Positions 45,299-55,065 are shown, numbered from the stretch's first letter. The stretch is DNA of 64,000 nt from Jejuia pallidilutea (GCF_002973595.1 NZ_PVEO01000001.1:1-64000); one strand, 5' to 3'. The notes: generated from the sequence alone by a model not told the origin. Made by a program: numbers and translations.

Positions 45299-46099
45299 TT
45301 AATTTTTTTGAGATTTTAAACTATCGAAATAAGGTTTATACAACTTTAAATCGCTCTTTATCATAGCTGTAACGCCATCTCCTGTGATGGTTGCTCCAGC
45401 AATGGCATCAACCTCGTTATCAGTTTTATCTTCGTTTTTAGGATCTGCATTTCCTTTGGCAACTGTAATACCTTTAAAAGCACCAGACTCTCCAAGTAAA
45501 TGTTCGCCAATAAAATCATCCATAAAATAACGTTGCTTTATATTGGCTCCTAGCCCAGGGGTTTCTCCTTTGTGATCAAAATAAGCACCTTGCACTACCA
45601 TATTTTCATCTACGGCTACATAGCCCCAAATAGCATCCCATAAACCTTTTCCATAAATTGGTGCTACATAAACTTTTTTACCTTCTTTATTATTGCCTAT
45701 AAATAAAGGTAATTTACGTACGCCTCCACTTTTTGCATTACTCTTTTGTTTTTTAATATTTATCAAGTAAGGCTCTTTTCCATTATTGGCATCCATAAAC
45801 TCTTTACGTGTCATTTGGCTTATAATTTCACCATCTTTGGACTCTAAAACCAATTGTTCAGAAACCTTTTCGGTAAATAGTTCTGGAGCTTGTGTTGTAG
45901 CCACAAAATTTGCACTACTCTCATCATTCTCGTTTATTCCCATTGCATAAAGAATATTTTGCTGTTTCTCTATACGCTCGTTCTCTGTAATTGTAGGCTT
46001 TAATGATGAGGCGGTAAATGCCAATAAAGCACCAACAACCACAACCATGCCGATAGCGAACAATATTGTGTATGAATTTTTGTCTGTATCCATTGCCAT
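45299..46099 (-). CDS. nqrC: Na+-translocating NADH:quinone reductase subunit C
   Basis: A 266-residue subunit with one N-terminal membrane helix (residues 11-30) and a periplasmic FMN domain. FMN is bound covalently to Thr in DAIAGATIT (near residue 238), which fits the ApbE target pattern D-x-x-(S/A)-G-A-T. The gene lies two bases after nqrB and one base before nqrD. The FMN attachment depends on apbE at 32472-33467. Confidence 0.96.
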   Translation of the reverse strand: MAMDTDKNSYTILFAIGMVVVVGALLAFTASSLKPTITENERIEKQQNILYAMGINENDESSANFVATTQAPELFTEKVSEQLVLESKDGEIISQMTRKEFMDANNGKEPYLINIKKQKSNAKSGGVRKLPLFIGNNKEGKKVYVAPIYGKGLWDAIWGYVAVDENMVVQGAYFDHKGETPGLGANIKQRYFMDDFIGEHLLGESGAFKGITVAKGNADPKNEDKTDNEVDAIAGATITGDGVTAMIKSDLKLYKPYFDSLKSQKN

Positions 46100-46101
46100 A
46101 A

Positions 46102-47325
46102 CTAAGCTGTTTTAACTTTTAGACGTTTCATTCGTTTTTTCACATTACCTTGTACTACGTAATGATCTATAGTTGGTGCAAATACATTCATTAAAAGAAT
46201 TGCTAAAAATACACCCTCTGGGTATGCTGGATTAAATACACGAATCATAATAGAAATAAATCCTATTAAGAAACCATATATCCATTTTCCTTTATTGGTT
46301 TGCGAAGCTGTTACAGGATCTGTAGCCATATACACTGCTCCAAATAAAATACTACCAATAATTAAATGTTGCCAGAAGGGAACACTCATTAACCCATAGA
46401 ATTTACTTGATTCCCCTATCCATCCAGCATCAACAACGCCGTTAAATATTAAGCCCATAACCAAAGCACCTATTAATGTTGAGATGATAATTCTCCAACT
46501 TCCAACTTTTGAAAATATTAGAAATAGTGCTCCAATGATGATTAAAAATTTTGAAGTTTCTCCAACTGATCCTGGAATTAACCCCCAAAACATATCCCAA
46601 TAATCGTAAACCACTGAGTTGTTTTGTGCATAAGAACCTAAAATAGTTTCACCAGAAATAGCGTCTAGATTAGCGCCTTCAGCAATCATTTGGTCTCTTT
46701 CTACAGCACCATGTACCCAAACTTTATCTCCAGACATCCAAGTAGGATAGGCGAAGAATAAAAATGCTCTTATGGTTAATGCTGGGTTTAGAATATTCAT
46801 TCCTGTACCCCCAAATACTTCTTTGCCTATTACAACACCAAATACTACTGCAACTGCCAACATCCACAATGGAATATCTACAGGTACAATAAGTGGCACC
46901 AACATTCCTGTTACCAAATATCCTTCTTCTACTTCGTGTCCTTTTATAATGGCGAATATAAACTCTACAGCTAAACCTACACCGTAGGATACCACTACTA
47001 GAGGTAATACTTGCCATATGCCTACCATTAAATTGTCTATTGTCCAAAACGAAGCACCTAAAAACCCTTTAGCCGATTCAATTTCACCTAGGGCTAAATA
47101 ATGTTGGTACCCTGCATTGAACATCCCGAAAATTAAACATGGCACTAAAGCCAAAATCACGGTATTCATGGTACGCTTTAAGTCATCTGCTGCCTTTATA
47201 TGAGTACCTCCATGCGTGGTCTCGTTTGGCATAAATAAAAATGTATGCAATGCTGAAAACGCAGGCAACCATTTTTTATCTTTGTTTTTAACTTTAAAAC
47301 TGTGTAATTTTTCTTTTAAACCCAT
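46102..47325 (-). CDS. nqrB: Na+-translocating NADH:quinone reductase subunit B
   Basis: A 407-residue membrane subunit with ten or so hydrophobic helices forming the sodium path. The covalent FMN attachment site reads DAISGETILG (near residue 206-215) instead of the common SGAT, keeping the Thr and Gly and changing Ala to Glu. Its ATG and the nqrA stop share bases (TAATG-type overlap at 47325). The overall length and order are normal. Confidence 0.96.
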   Translation of the reverse strand: MGLKEKLHSFKVKNKDKKWLPAFSALHTFLFMPNETTHGGTHIKAADDLKRTMNTVILALVPCLIFGMFNAGYQHYLALGEIESAKGFLGASFWTIDNLMVGIWQVLPLVVVSYGVGLAVEFIFAIIKGHEVEEGYLVTGMLVPLIVPVDIPLWMLAVAVVFGVVIGKEVFGGTGMNILNPALTIRAFLFFAYPTWMSGDKVWVHGAVERDQMIAEGANLDAISGETILGSYAQNNSVVYDYWDMFWGLIPGSVGETSKFLIIIGALFLIFSKVGSWRIIISTLIGALVMGLIFNGVVDAGWIGESSKFYGLMSVPFWQHLIIGSILFGAVYMATDPVTASQTNKGKWIYGFLIGFISIMIRVFNPAYPEGVFLAILLMNVFAPTIDHYVVQGNVKKRMKRLKVKTA

Positions 47326-48680
47326 TATCCTATCTCTTTAAGCATTAAGTCTAAACCTTCTCTTATTATTTTTTGATGTGGTTGTTTAGAAACACATACA
47401 AATTCTGTTAATGCAAAATCTTCTGGGGCAACTTCGTACATACCTAAGGCTTCCATTTCATCTAAATCTTGGTACATACAAGCCTTTAAGATCTGCATTG
47501 GATATATATCTAAAGGAAATACTTCCTCGTAAGTTCCTGTTGTTACAAAAGCACGGTGCTCACCATTTGTGTTGGTATTTAAATCGTACTCTTTTTTAGG
47601 GTTTAACCAAGAAAACGTTAAGGCTCTAGATGTAGAAATTTTGTTAAAAACAGGCTTTGTCCAACCAAAAAGCTCATAATCATCACCCTCTGGAATTATA
47701 GTAATAACATTACTGTAATAATCTAAATATCCATCTGGCTTAATTTCTTTCCCGTTTAGTACGTTACCAGAAATAATTCTAGCATTGGCGTCTTTTTCAA
47801 CACCGTTGTCATAAATCATTGTTGCAACTTCGCTTCCTAATTTGGTAACGAAATAACGCGGAGACTTAACCTCAGATCCCGTTAAAGCAACAATACGTTC
47901 AGCATTAAACTTACCTGTTAACAACAACTCACCTATAATAACTAAGTCTTGTGCAGCAACCGTCCAAACGGTTTCACCTTTGTTTACAGGGTCTATTTTG
48001 TTAATTAGTGTACCAACGTTTCCTGATGGATGCGGACCAGACACTTTATGTAGTGTTATTCCAGACAAACCTGCTAAAGGTGAGCTGGCATTTTTGCCAA
48101 CACCTACATGAACCTGCCCTTCGGTTAGTTTACCAAGCGCAGATACTGCTGCTTGTAATTCAGCCTCTTTTCCTTGTAAGGTATAATCTAAGTCGGCCGC
48201 CAATGGTGCGCTGGCATAACCAGAGATAAAAATAGCTTTTGGCATTTTATCTGGTTTAGCAATAACATCGTAAGGTCTTTGCTTTATAAATGGCCATAAA
48301 CCGCTTGCTAATAAATGTGCTTTTAACGCTTCTGGCGTTGCGGCATCAACATCAAACTTACCATGTTCTTGATATGTTTGCGCTTTATCAGCTTGAATTT
48401 TAATTTCTAAAATTTTACGTTTAGCACCTCGAGAAATCTCGATGACTTCGCCAGAAACTGGAGAAACAAACTTTACGTCCTCGTTCGATTTATCGTAAAA
48501 CACAGGTTCTCCCGCTTTTACTTTGGTACCAACCTTAGAAATTAATTTAGGAATTACGCCATGGAAATCTTCTGGTCTTAAAACAAAAAAGTTACTCAAA
48601 ACCGCTGTATCAGTGGTTTTTTTTGCTTCACCTTTAAGCTTAATATCTAGACCTTTCTTAATGCGAATGTCGTTTGACAT
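47325..48680 (-). CDS. nqrA: Na+-translocating NADH:quinone reductase subunit A
   Basis: The 451-residue soluble subunit and first gene of the operon. Recognisable blocks include FHGVIPKLISKVGTKVKAGEPVFYD near the N-terminus, SGPHPSGNVGT and the C-terminal FVCVSKQPHQKIIREGLDLM. It is transcribed from a promoter at 48721-48753, 41 bases before its ATG. The stop overlaps the nqrB start by one base. Confidence 0.97.
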   Translation of the reverse strand: MSNDIRIKKGLDIKLKGEAKKTTDTAVLSNFFVLRPEDFHGVIPKLISKVGTKVKAGEPVFYDKSNEDVKFVSPVSGEVIEISRGAKRKILEIKIQADKAQTYQEHGKFDVDAATPEALKAHLLASGLWPFIKQRPYDVIAKPDKMPKAIFISGYASAPLAADLDYTLQGKEAELQAAVSALGKLTEGQVHVGVGKNASSPLAGLSGITLHKVSGPHPSGNVGTLINKIDPVNKGETVWTVAAQDLVIIGELLLTGKFNAERIVALTGSEVKSPRYFVTKLGSEVATMIYDNGVEKDANARIISGNVLNGKEIKPDGYLDYYSNVITIIPEGDDYELFGWTKPVFNKISTSRALTFSWLNPKKEYDLNTNTNGEHRAFVTTGTYEEVFPLDIYPMQILKACMYQDLDEMEALGMYEVAPEDFALTEFVCVSKQPHQKIIREGLDLMLKEIG

Positions 48681-48720
48681 ATTTTCTTTGTTGAAATTAG
48701 TTGTCTAAAAAAAATCGGTG

Positions 48721-48753
48721 CAAAAATACGAACTAAAAAGTAGTTACCACAAA
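48721..48753 (-). promoter_or_regulatory. promoter of the nqrABCDEF operon
   Basis: On the minus strand TTTG (48750-48753), a 21-base spacer and TATTTTTG (48721-48728), a match to TAnnTTTG. The ATG of nqrA is at 48680. Confidence 0.65.
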
Positions 48754-48824
48754 AATTTAATAGAAATTTATAAGTATTAAATTATCCGAAGCTTTAGGCA
48801 TCAATTTTGATTATATTTACAAAA

Positions 48825-50084
48825 ATGAATTACATGCGCTGTAAATACACTTTCTTTGTTGGAGTGCTTTTTCTTTGTTTTAACCTAAAAGCCCAGGTAA
48901 GCGAAGTTAATCCTCCCGATTATATAAAAACTATCACTTTTAAAAGTGAAAATAGTGATTTAGGTGAGCTTCCTATTATAAAATTAGGCGAAACATTTTA
49001 TCTGGAATTTGATGCCTTGGTAACCAACGAACCCGATTTTTATTATAAAATTGAACATTATGATTATGATTGGACCGAGTCTATTTTAGTAAGAACTGAG
49101 TTTTTATTGGGCGTAGATAATTTTAGAATTCAAGACTATCGTAATTCCTTTAATACGTTTCAGTTATATTCACATTATAGCCTTAGTATTCCCAATGCAC
49201 AAACAAGAGCTTTAACGGTCTCTGGCAATTACCTTATCTCTATTTTTGATAGGGATGACCAATTGGTTTTTTCTAGAAAACTAATGGTCTACGAAGATAT
49301 TGTAACCCCTGGCATAAGTATAAAGCGCTCTAGAAATGTGCAGACTATTGATGAAATGCAAACTGTAGATATAGAGATTAATACCAATTCCCAAATTAAC
49401 AACCCGTTGCAAACCATTAACACTGTTATTATTCAAAACAGAAATTTAAATACAGCCATAAAAAATATAAAACCCCAATACACCATTGGTAATAAATTAA
49501 TTTATCGTTACGTAGACAAAACTGCATTTTATGGAGGTAACGAGTATCTGTTTTTTGAAACTAAAGATGTAAGAGCAGCATCTATGGGTGTTGAGTTTAT
49601 TAAACTTGAAGATATATATCACAGCTACTTATTTACCAACAGGTCTAGAGCTAACCTTCCATACACTTACAATCCTGATATTAATGGGCAGTTTAAAATT
49701 ACTGCAATAGACCGAGAGGATGTTTCGGTAGAGGCAGATTATGTTGAAGTTCATTTTTCTTTAGCGTATCCAGAATTATTGAATGGCGAACGTATTTATG
49801 TGTATGGCAATTATAACAATTATGCCCTAGACGATTACAATAAAATGGTATATTATCCAGAAGGCAAAATTTATAAAACTCATTTTAAACTAAAACAAGG
49901 ATTTTACAACTATAAATATGTAGTTTTAAATGCCGACGGTACTTTAGACGAAGGACGTATAAGTGGAAATTTTTGGCAAACCGAAAACAATTATAAAGTA
50001 CTGGTTTATTATCGCGATTTAGGCGCTAGATACGATAGAATTATAGGTTTTAATGAAGTTTCATCGACTAATATTACCAATTAA
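48825..50084 (+). CDS. DUF5103-family secreted protein
   Basis: A 419-residue protein (from ATG 48825) with a signal peptide that ends near NLKAQ, followed by a beta-rich body. Conserved points are LPIIKLGETFYLEFDAL near residue 40, YYKIEHYDYDW, the later VYGNYNNYALDDYNKM and a carbohydrate-binding-like YNYKYVVLN strand. This matches the DUF5103 family of flavobacteria. I prefer ATG 48825 or ATG 48834 over the upstream TTG 48807. It diverges from nqrA; a functional link to Nqr is not shown. A role in outer-membrane or gliding-related export is unproven. Confidence 0.82.
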   Translation: MNYMRCKYTFFVGVLFLCFNLKAQVSEVNPPDYIKTITFKSENSDLGELPIIKLGETFYLEFDALVTNEPDFYYKIEHYDYDWTESILVRTEFLLGVDNFRIQDYRNSFNTFQLYSHYSLSIPNAQTRALTVSGNYLISIFDRDDQLVFSRKLMVYEDIVTPGISIKRSRNVQTIDEMQTVDIEINTNSQINNPLQTINTVIIQNRNLNTAIKNIKPQYTIGNKLIYRYVDKTAFYGGNEYLFFETKDVRAASMGVEFIKLEDIYHSYLFTNRSRANLPYTYNPDINGQFKITAIDREDVSVEADYVEVHFSLAYPELLNGERIYVYGNYNNYALDDYNKMVYYPEGKIYKTHFKLKQGFYNYKYVVLNADGTLDEGRISGNFWQTENNYKVLVYYRDLGARYDRIIGFNEVSSTNITN

Positions 50085-50167
50085 TCTGTATTTAACACTT
50101 TTTCTAAAGGTTAAAGTTTAAAATCGTTATTTTAGCGTTCAAAAAGTATTGTATATCAATCCTTAGC

Positions 50168-50554
50168 ATGGTTCAACAAGTAACAAAAGGCATAAAAATT
50201 TCGGTAGAAACCACTTTCGAAGGCTCATTTTATAAAAACTATAAAATACATTATGCCTTTGGCTATACCATAACCATAGAAAACCAAAGCAAGGACTCTG
50301 TACAACTCTACGCGCGCCATTGGGAAATCTTAGACGCTTTAAACAACGTGGAAACTGTAACAGGCGAAGGGGTTATTGGTAAAAAACCAGTGCTTATACC
50401 TGGAGAATCCCACACCTACACTTCTGGGTGTTTGCTCACCTCGCCGTTTGGTGCAATGCAAGGATATTACAACATGATAAACTTTACTACTACAAAAAAA
50501 TTTCAAGTAATTATACCAACCTTTAAATTAAGCGCTCCATTTGCTTTAAATTAA
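50168..50554 (+). CDS. apaG: ApaG-domain protein
   Basis: A 128-residue all-beta protein with the DUF525 (ApaG) pattern: FGYTITIENQSKDSVQLYARHWEI, then GVIGKKPVLIPGESHTYTSGC and the closing GAMQGYYNM. ApaG is linked to Co2+ resistance and Mg2+ export in enterobacteria; its biochemical activity is unresolved. It is free-standing, 83 bases after the DUF5103 gene. Confidence 0.95.
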   Translation: MVQQVTKGIKISVETTFEGSFYKNYKIHYAFGYTITIENQSKDSVQLYARHWEILDALNNVETVTGEGVIGKKPVLIPGESHTYTSGCLLTSPFGAMQGYYNMINFTTTKKFQVIIPTFKLSAPFALN

Positions 50555-50647
50555 AGAATTCTATCCAAATATTCCTTCTGAATCACAGTGTGTTACCTTA
50601 CATTTTATCGTTTTTTTTAATTAAAATAAAAAACACCCAAAAAAAGT

Positions 50648-50674
50648 TTTGAATATTAAAAAGCATTAATTTTG
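50648..50674 (+). promoter_or_regulatory. probable promoter of the amidoligase operon
   Basis: TTTG (50648-50651) and TAATTTTG (50667-50674), a match to TAnnTTTG, with a 15-base spacer that is shorter than usual. The ATG of the RimK-type gene follows 32 bases after the box. Confidence 0.45.
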
Positions 50675-50706
50675 TAATAAATTTAATTTGCTACTATGCT
50701 ACGTTA

Positions 50707-52152
50707 ATGCAAAAATACATCGTTGTAAATCAACCTGAAAAATGGAATTTTTTAGTTGAAAACATCACTGTTATTTCCTCACAAGACTATTTAACAAACC
50801 CAAAGTATGCTTTACTTAAAAAAGCACGCATTTTCAACCTGTGTAAAGAATACAATTACCAATCTAAAGGCTACTATGTATCGCTTTTAGCCGAGGCTCG
50901 CGAACATTTACCAATTCCAACGGTTAAAAATATTGTAGATTTAAAAAACCTAAAACTTGTTAGAATTGTATCCGATGAATTTGATGATATTATTCAAAAA
51001 AGCTTAAAAAACATTAAATCGCAAGAGTTTGTTCTAAGCATATATTTTGGGCAAAATGTAGCTCGAAAATACAAAGAACTTAGTAACTTATTTTACAAGC
51101 ATTTTCAAGTACCTTTTTTTAGGGTAAAATTTAGTTTTAACACAAAATGGCAAGTACAAAGCGTTAAAGTTATTTCTGAACTAGAAATTCCTAACGACCA
51201 CCTAGAGAGTGTACAAATATTTGCCAACGAGTACTTTTCTAAAAAACGCTACGATACTCCAAAACTAATAAAGAGTGATTTTGATTTAGCCATATTGGTA
51301 AACCCTAACGACCCAGCGCCACCAAGCAACCCAAAAGCCTTAAAAAAGTTTGTGGATATAGCAGAAAAAATGAATATCTATGCGGAAATTATCCATCCAA
51401 AAGATTTAACGCGCTTATCGTCTTTTGACGCACTTTTTATCCGCCAAAGTACCGAAGTTAACAACGAAGCTTATGCCTTTGCCCGAAAAGCACAGCAAGA
51501 AGGCATTGCCATTATAGATTATCCTGATGCTATTTTAAAATGTTGCAATAAAGTGTATATGGCCGAAGCATTGCAAAATGCCAATATTAATACGCCAAAA
51601 ACAAGTATTGTGCATAAAAACAATTTGGATGATGTACTTCATTACACAGGGCTGCCTTGTGTACTAAAAGCACCCGATTCTACATTTTCTTTTGGTGTAA
51701 AAAAAGCAAAAACCAAAGAAGAATTTTATGCACTGGCAAATACCATGCTAAAATCTTCTGATTTAATTATTGCACAAGAATTTTGCCCTTCCGCTTTCGA
51801 TTGGCGCATAGGACTAATAGATGGTGAACCTTTTTTTGCCTGTAAATATTATATGGCTAAAAACCATTGGCAAATTTATAACTGGAAAGCTAAAAACAAA
51901 AACGACCAAGATGGAAATGTAGACAGCCTTCCTATTGAAGATGTACCAAAGAATGTATTGGATATGGCTGTAAAATCGGGAAGGTTAATAGGCAAAGGAC
52001 TTTTAGGTATTGATATAAAAATAGTTGACAAAAAACCTATGGTTATTGAAATTAACGATAACCCCAATATAGATTTTGGGGTAGAAGATTTACACTATGG
52101 CGATTTGGTTTACTCTAAAATACTAAATGCTCTTAAAAATAGGTTAGACTAG
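50707..52152 (+). CDS. RimK-type ATP-grasp ligase with RLAN domain
   Basis: A 481-residue ligase. Residues 1-160 correspond to the RLAN domain (RimK-like ATP-grasp N-terminal). The ATP-grasp fold occupies about 200-480: IIDYPDAILKCCNKVYMAEALQ (ATP-binding), LKAPDSTFSFGVKKA (glycine loop), IAQEFCPSAFDWRIGLIDG and the metal block GKGLLGIDIKIVDKKPMVIEINDNPNIDFG. It should join an amino group to a carboxylate at ATP cost. It is first of three tightly packed genes with a GCS2 ligase two bases downstream, a pattern known for RLAN proteins and predicted to build small peptide metabolites. The substrate is unknown. Confidence 0.92.
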   Translation: MQKYIVVNQPEKWNFLVENITVISSQDYLTNPKYALLKKARIFNLCKEYNYQSKGYYVSLLAEAREHLPIPTVKNIVDLKNLKLVRIVSDEFDDIIQKSLKNIKSQEFVLSIYFGQNVARKYKELSNLFYKHFQVPFFRVKFSFNTKWQVQSVKVISELEIPNDHLESVQIFANEYFSKKRYDTPKLIKSDFDLAILVNPNDPAPPSNPKALKKFVDIAEKMNIYAEIIHPKDLTRLSSFDALFIRQSTEVNNEAYAFARKAQQEGIAIIDYPDAILKCCNKVYMAEALQNANINTPKTSIVHKNNLDDVLHYTGLPCVLKAPDSTFSFGVKKAKTKEEFYALANTMLKSSDLIIAQEFCPSAFDWRIGLIDGEPFFACKYYMAKNHWQIYNWKAKNKNDQDGNVDSLPIEDVPKNVLDMAVKSGRLIGKGLLGIDIKIVDKKPMVIEINDNPNIDFGVEDLHYGDLVYSKILNALKNRLD

Positions 52153-52154
52153 CC

Positions 52155-53381
52155 ATGGGTAAAAAATATCATCTTTTCGAGGTGTGTGGCATAGAGCTAG
52201 AATACATGCTTGTAAACACAACAAACCTAAGTGTTGCGCCTATTGTAGACGAGTTGCTCAAAATAAAAAATGGCGTACTAACGTCGGATGTAGAAAATGG
52301 AGCAATAGCTTGGAGCAATGAGTTGGTAGCCCATGTAGTAGAACTAAAAACCAATGGCCCTACAAAATATATCAACCAACTTTCTGATGTGTTTCACAAA
52401 AATATACAGGAAATAAACGCGCTTTTAAAACCACTAAACACTAAGCTTTTGCCCACTGCTGCGCATCCGCTCATGAACCCCTTAACAGATACACAACTAT
52501 GGAAACACAGCTATAGCGAAGTATATGCACTATATAATCGTATTTTTAACTGCAAAGGCCACGGATGGAGCAATGTACAAAGCACACACATTAATTTACC
52601 GTTTTACAATGATGCTGAGTTTGAAAAACTACACGCCGCCATAAGAATTATACTGCCATTAATTCCTGCCCTATGTGCAAGTTCACCCATTTTAGAAGGA
52701 AAAAAAACAGGATTTAAGGATTCGCGTTTGGAGCATTATAAAACCAACCAAAAAGAAATACCACAACTTACGGGAAAGATTATACCTGAGCCTGTATTTA
52801 CAAAAGCCGCTTACAACAAAGTAATTTTTAAGCCTATAAAAAAAGCGATAAAACCCTACGATACGGAGCGTGTTTTAGACCATTTATTTTTGAATTCCAG
52901 AGGCGCCATTGCTCGTTTTGACAGAAATGCCATTGAAATTAGGTTGGTAGACATTCAAGAATGCCCCAAAGCAGATATTGCAATTTGTGTGTTAATTATT
53001 GAAGTTATTAAGCATCTTGCAACCCATAAAATCGCCCCCCTAGATGTTCAAAAATCGTTTACGGAAACTACACTTTTTGATGTTTTAAACAACTGTATAA
53101 AATACGGGGAGGATAGCGTTATATCAAATTTAGATTATTTAAAAGTGTTCAATATACATAAAAAAACCACTGCTAAAAATGTATGGAAGCACTTGTTTGA
53201 GATTGCAAAATTAAACATAGACAGTTCTCATTACACCGCTTTAAATACTATTTTACAACAGGGCACACTTTCTACAAGAATACTAAAGGCTATGAATAAT
53301 AATGTTTCTAAAAGCAACATAGAAGCTGTATATGGTTTGCTTGCAAATTGTTTACACAACAATACAATGTTTATACCTTGA
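52155..53381 (+). CDS. GCS2-family carboxylate-amine ligase
   Basis: A 408-residue glutamate-cysteine ligase-2-type enzyme with the opening GIELEYMLV (metal-binding Glu pair), SNELVAHVVELKTNGP and the metal-binding block QSTHINLPF, then RGAIARFDRNAIEIRLVDIQ. The fold matches glutamine synthetase-like ligases that couple ATP to a peptide-type bond. It starts two bases after the RimK-type gene and its TGA overlaps the next start (TTGA). It probably makes the second bond of the product built by the operon. Confidence 0.9.
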   Translation: MGKKYHLFEVCGIELEYMLVNTTNLSVAPIVDELLKIKNGVLTSDVENGAIAWSNELVAHVVELKTNGPTKYINQLSDVFHKNIQEINALLKPLNTKLLPTAAHPLMNPLTDTQLWKHSYSEVYALYNRIFNCKGHGWSNVQSTHINLPFYNDAEFEKLHAAIRIILPLIPALCASSPILEGKKTGFKDSRLEHYKTNQKEIPQLTGKIIPEPVFTKAAYNKVIFKPIKKAIKPYDTERVLDHLFLNSRGAIARFDRNAIEIRLVDIQECPKADIAICVLIIEVIKHLATHKIAPLDVQKSFTETTLFDVLNNCIKYGEDSVISNLDYLKVFNIHKKTTAKNVWKHLFEIAKLNIDSSHYTALNTILQQGTLSTRILKAMNNNVSKSNIEAVYGLLANCLHNNTMFIP

Positions 53382-54070
53382 AATTAATTTTAACCTGCGA
53401 ACATGCTGGGAATAAAATTCCAGAATTTTACAAACACTATTTTAAGCCTGGTGAAAATGTTTTAAAAACCCACCGAGGTATAGATTTAGGCGCTTTTGAT
53501 GTTTTTAAAGCCTTAGAACCCATTTCAGATTGGGCGTTCTATAACAACAAAAGCCGGCTATTGATTGAATTAAACAGATCGCAACACCACCCTCAACTAT
53601 TTTCAGAATTCACTAGGCAATTTTCAAAAGAAGAAAAAGAAAAATTAATTAATCTTTATTATTTACCTTATAGAAACGCAGTTAAAAAGGCTATTAACAT
53701 CTATGTAAACCAAAAAGAAACTGTGTTACATGTATCGGTACATTCATTCACTCCACAATTAAATGGTGTAACTAGAAATTGTGATATTGGTTTGTTGTTC
53801 GATTCTAGGTTGCAAAAAGAAAAAGCAGTTGCTATTGCATTTAAAGAAAAAATTAAAGCGCTACATCCTAATTTGAACGTTCGCTTTAACTATCCTTATT
53901 TAGGAAAAGCAGACGGCTTTACCACCTTTTTACGTAAAGAATTTCCACAATATTATTTAGGGTTGGAACTAGAGATAAATCAAAAATTTGTTAAAAATAA
54001 CCTAACTGCTAAAAATATAAAACACACTTTACATAGCGCATTAAAAAAGTTACTTGCTACTAAACATTAA
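53378..54070 (+). CDS. N-formylglutamate amidohydrolase-family protein
   Basis: A 230-residue protein of the FGase/HutG-type amidohydrolase family. The opening LTCEHAGNKIP has the zinc-binding Glu-His, THRGIDLGAFD follows, and VSVHSFTP has a further metal His. I place the start at TTG 53378, whose codon overlaps the TGA stop of the ligase gene (TTGA, four bases), because the protein then begins just before the conserved block; an ATG 30 bases upstream is possible. Its position after two ligases suggests that it trims or salvages the amide product. Confidence 0.88.
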   Translation: MKLILTCEHAGNKIPEFYKHYFKPGENVLKTHRGIDLGAFDVFKALEPISDWAFYNNKSRLLIELNRSQHHPQLFSEFTRQFSKEEKEKLINLYYLPYRNAVKKAINIYVNQKETVLHVSVHSFTPQLNGVTRNCDIGLLFDSRLQKEKAVAIAFKEKIKALHPNLNVRFNYPYLGKADGFTTFLRKEFPQYYLGLELEINQKFVKNNLTAKNIKHTLHSALKKLLATKH

Positions 54071-55065
54071 AACTGTGCCTTTCTATTAAACCTAAAAATC
54101 TTTCCTTGCTGTTCAACATGAAAAAACTTACAGTTTGAATAGTGAATAAATTCAAACTCTAAATCATAATCAAACCCATCATCTTCAACAGTAAAAGCAT
54201 CATGCACATCAATATTTCCGTAAGGAGAAATACGTTTAAAATGGTAGTGAACATTATGCCCAGTTTTATGCAACTCGAACCAAGCACCAGCGGCAATACC
54301 AGAAAGCCATTGCGCCTTATTATGAAGGCCATCTACAGGTTTTGGTAATTGCGTTCCTATTAAATTAACCTCATGGTCTTTTAGCCTGTCTAAAAAACAT
54401 CGTATATTTTCACTAGTTTGAGACCCTTTAAACCTTGAAATTTCTCCCACTTCGGTAACCTCGTAAACATAGTTTTCTGTGTCGGCCAAAATTACATTGC
54501 CAACTGTACTTGGTGTAAACCATTTTGATTTTTCGAGACGTTTTTTTATACCTACATCTGTTACCGAAGCTATTAAAGCATCTGTTACAAATCGCGCACA
54601 ATTACAAGCATTTTTTATAAATGCAGCATACCTAATAAAATGTCTGTTTTGCATTTTTGTGATGTGTGCTCGTGCTTTTTTATAATTTACCGCATTGCAT
54701 AACGATGCTATTAATTTCCCTTCACCGTGAGTAAGTTTAGGATGCGTTGCTAAAAATTCTAGAATTTCATTAAGGTTTGTAATCGTGTTATCTTCAATAA
54801 TAGCCTTTAAGGGAAAATCCAATTCATTATCCGTATCTTTTCCTCTTACCCTACCTGTAGGCTCTGGCGTAATGTAGCGTCCAAAATCATGATACTCTAA
54901 AATTCCCGTAGTTTTATTAATAAGCACTAAAGCAGCATGACCCGCACGTAGATAGTCCTTTTTTCCAATACCTAAATATCTTAAATAGGGAGAGTACCAT
55001 TCGTCAGCCACCATTACAACGGTTTCAGGGTAAGCCATGGTTAAAATAATACCCGTATTATCCAT
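54067..55065 (-). CDS. DUF6695-type protein with possible permuted papain fold
   Basis: A 332-residue protein with no signal peptide. Two motifs stand out: RAGHAALVLIN (His43) and NCARFVTDALIAS (Cys156). A His before the Cys, with G-H-A and N-C-x-x-F-V sequences, resembles permuted NlpC/papain-like hydrolases such as YiiX or LRAT-type proteins. The name DUF6695 is from memory of the flavobacterial family. It overlaps the NRDE gene by eight bases (ATGGATAA) and converges with the amidohydrolase gene by four bases. Predicted to cleave an amide or thioester bond; unproven. Confidence 0.78.
   Translation of the reverse strand: MDNTGIILTMAYPETVVMVADEWYSPYLRYLGIGKKDYLRAGHAALVLINKTTGILEYHDFGRYITPEPTGRVRGKDTDNELDFPLKAIIEDNTITNLNEILEFLATHPKLTHGEGKLIASLCNAVNYKKARAHITKMQNRHFIRYAAFIKNACNCARFVTDALIASVTDVGIKKRLEKSKWFTPSTVGNVILADTENYVYEVTEVGEISRFKGSQTSENIRCFLDRLKDHEVNLIGTQLPKPVDGLHNKAQWLSGIAAGAWFELHKTGHNVHYHFKRISPYGNIDVHDAFTVEDDGFDYDLEFEFIHYSNCKFFHVEQQGKIFRFNRKAQF

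Noticed and set aside
48807-48824. Upstream TTG start for the DUF5103 gene
   Set aside because: It adds six residues before a clean signal peptide, and ATG 48825 or 48834 gives a normal signal sequence.
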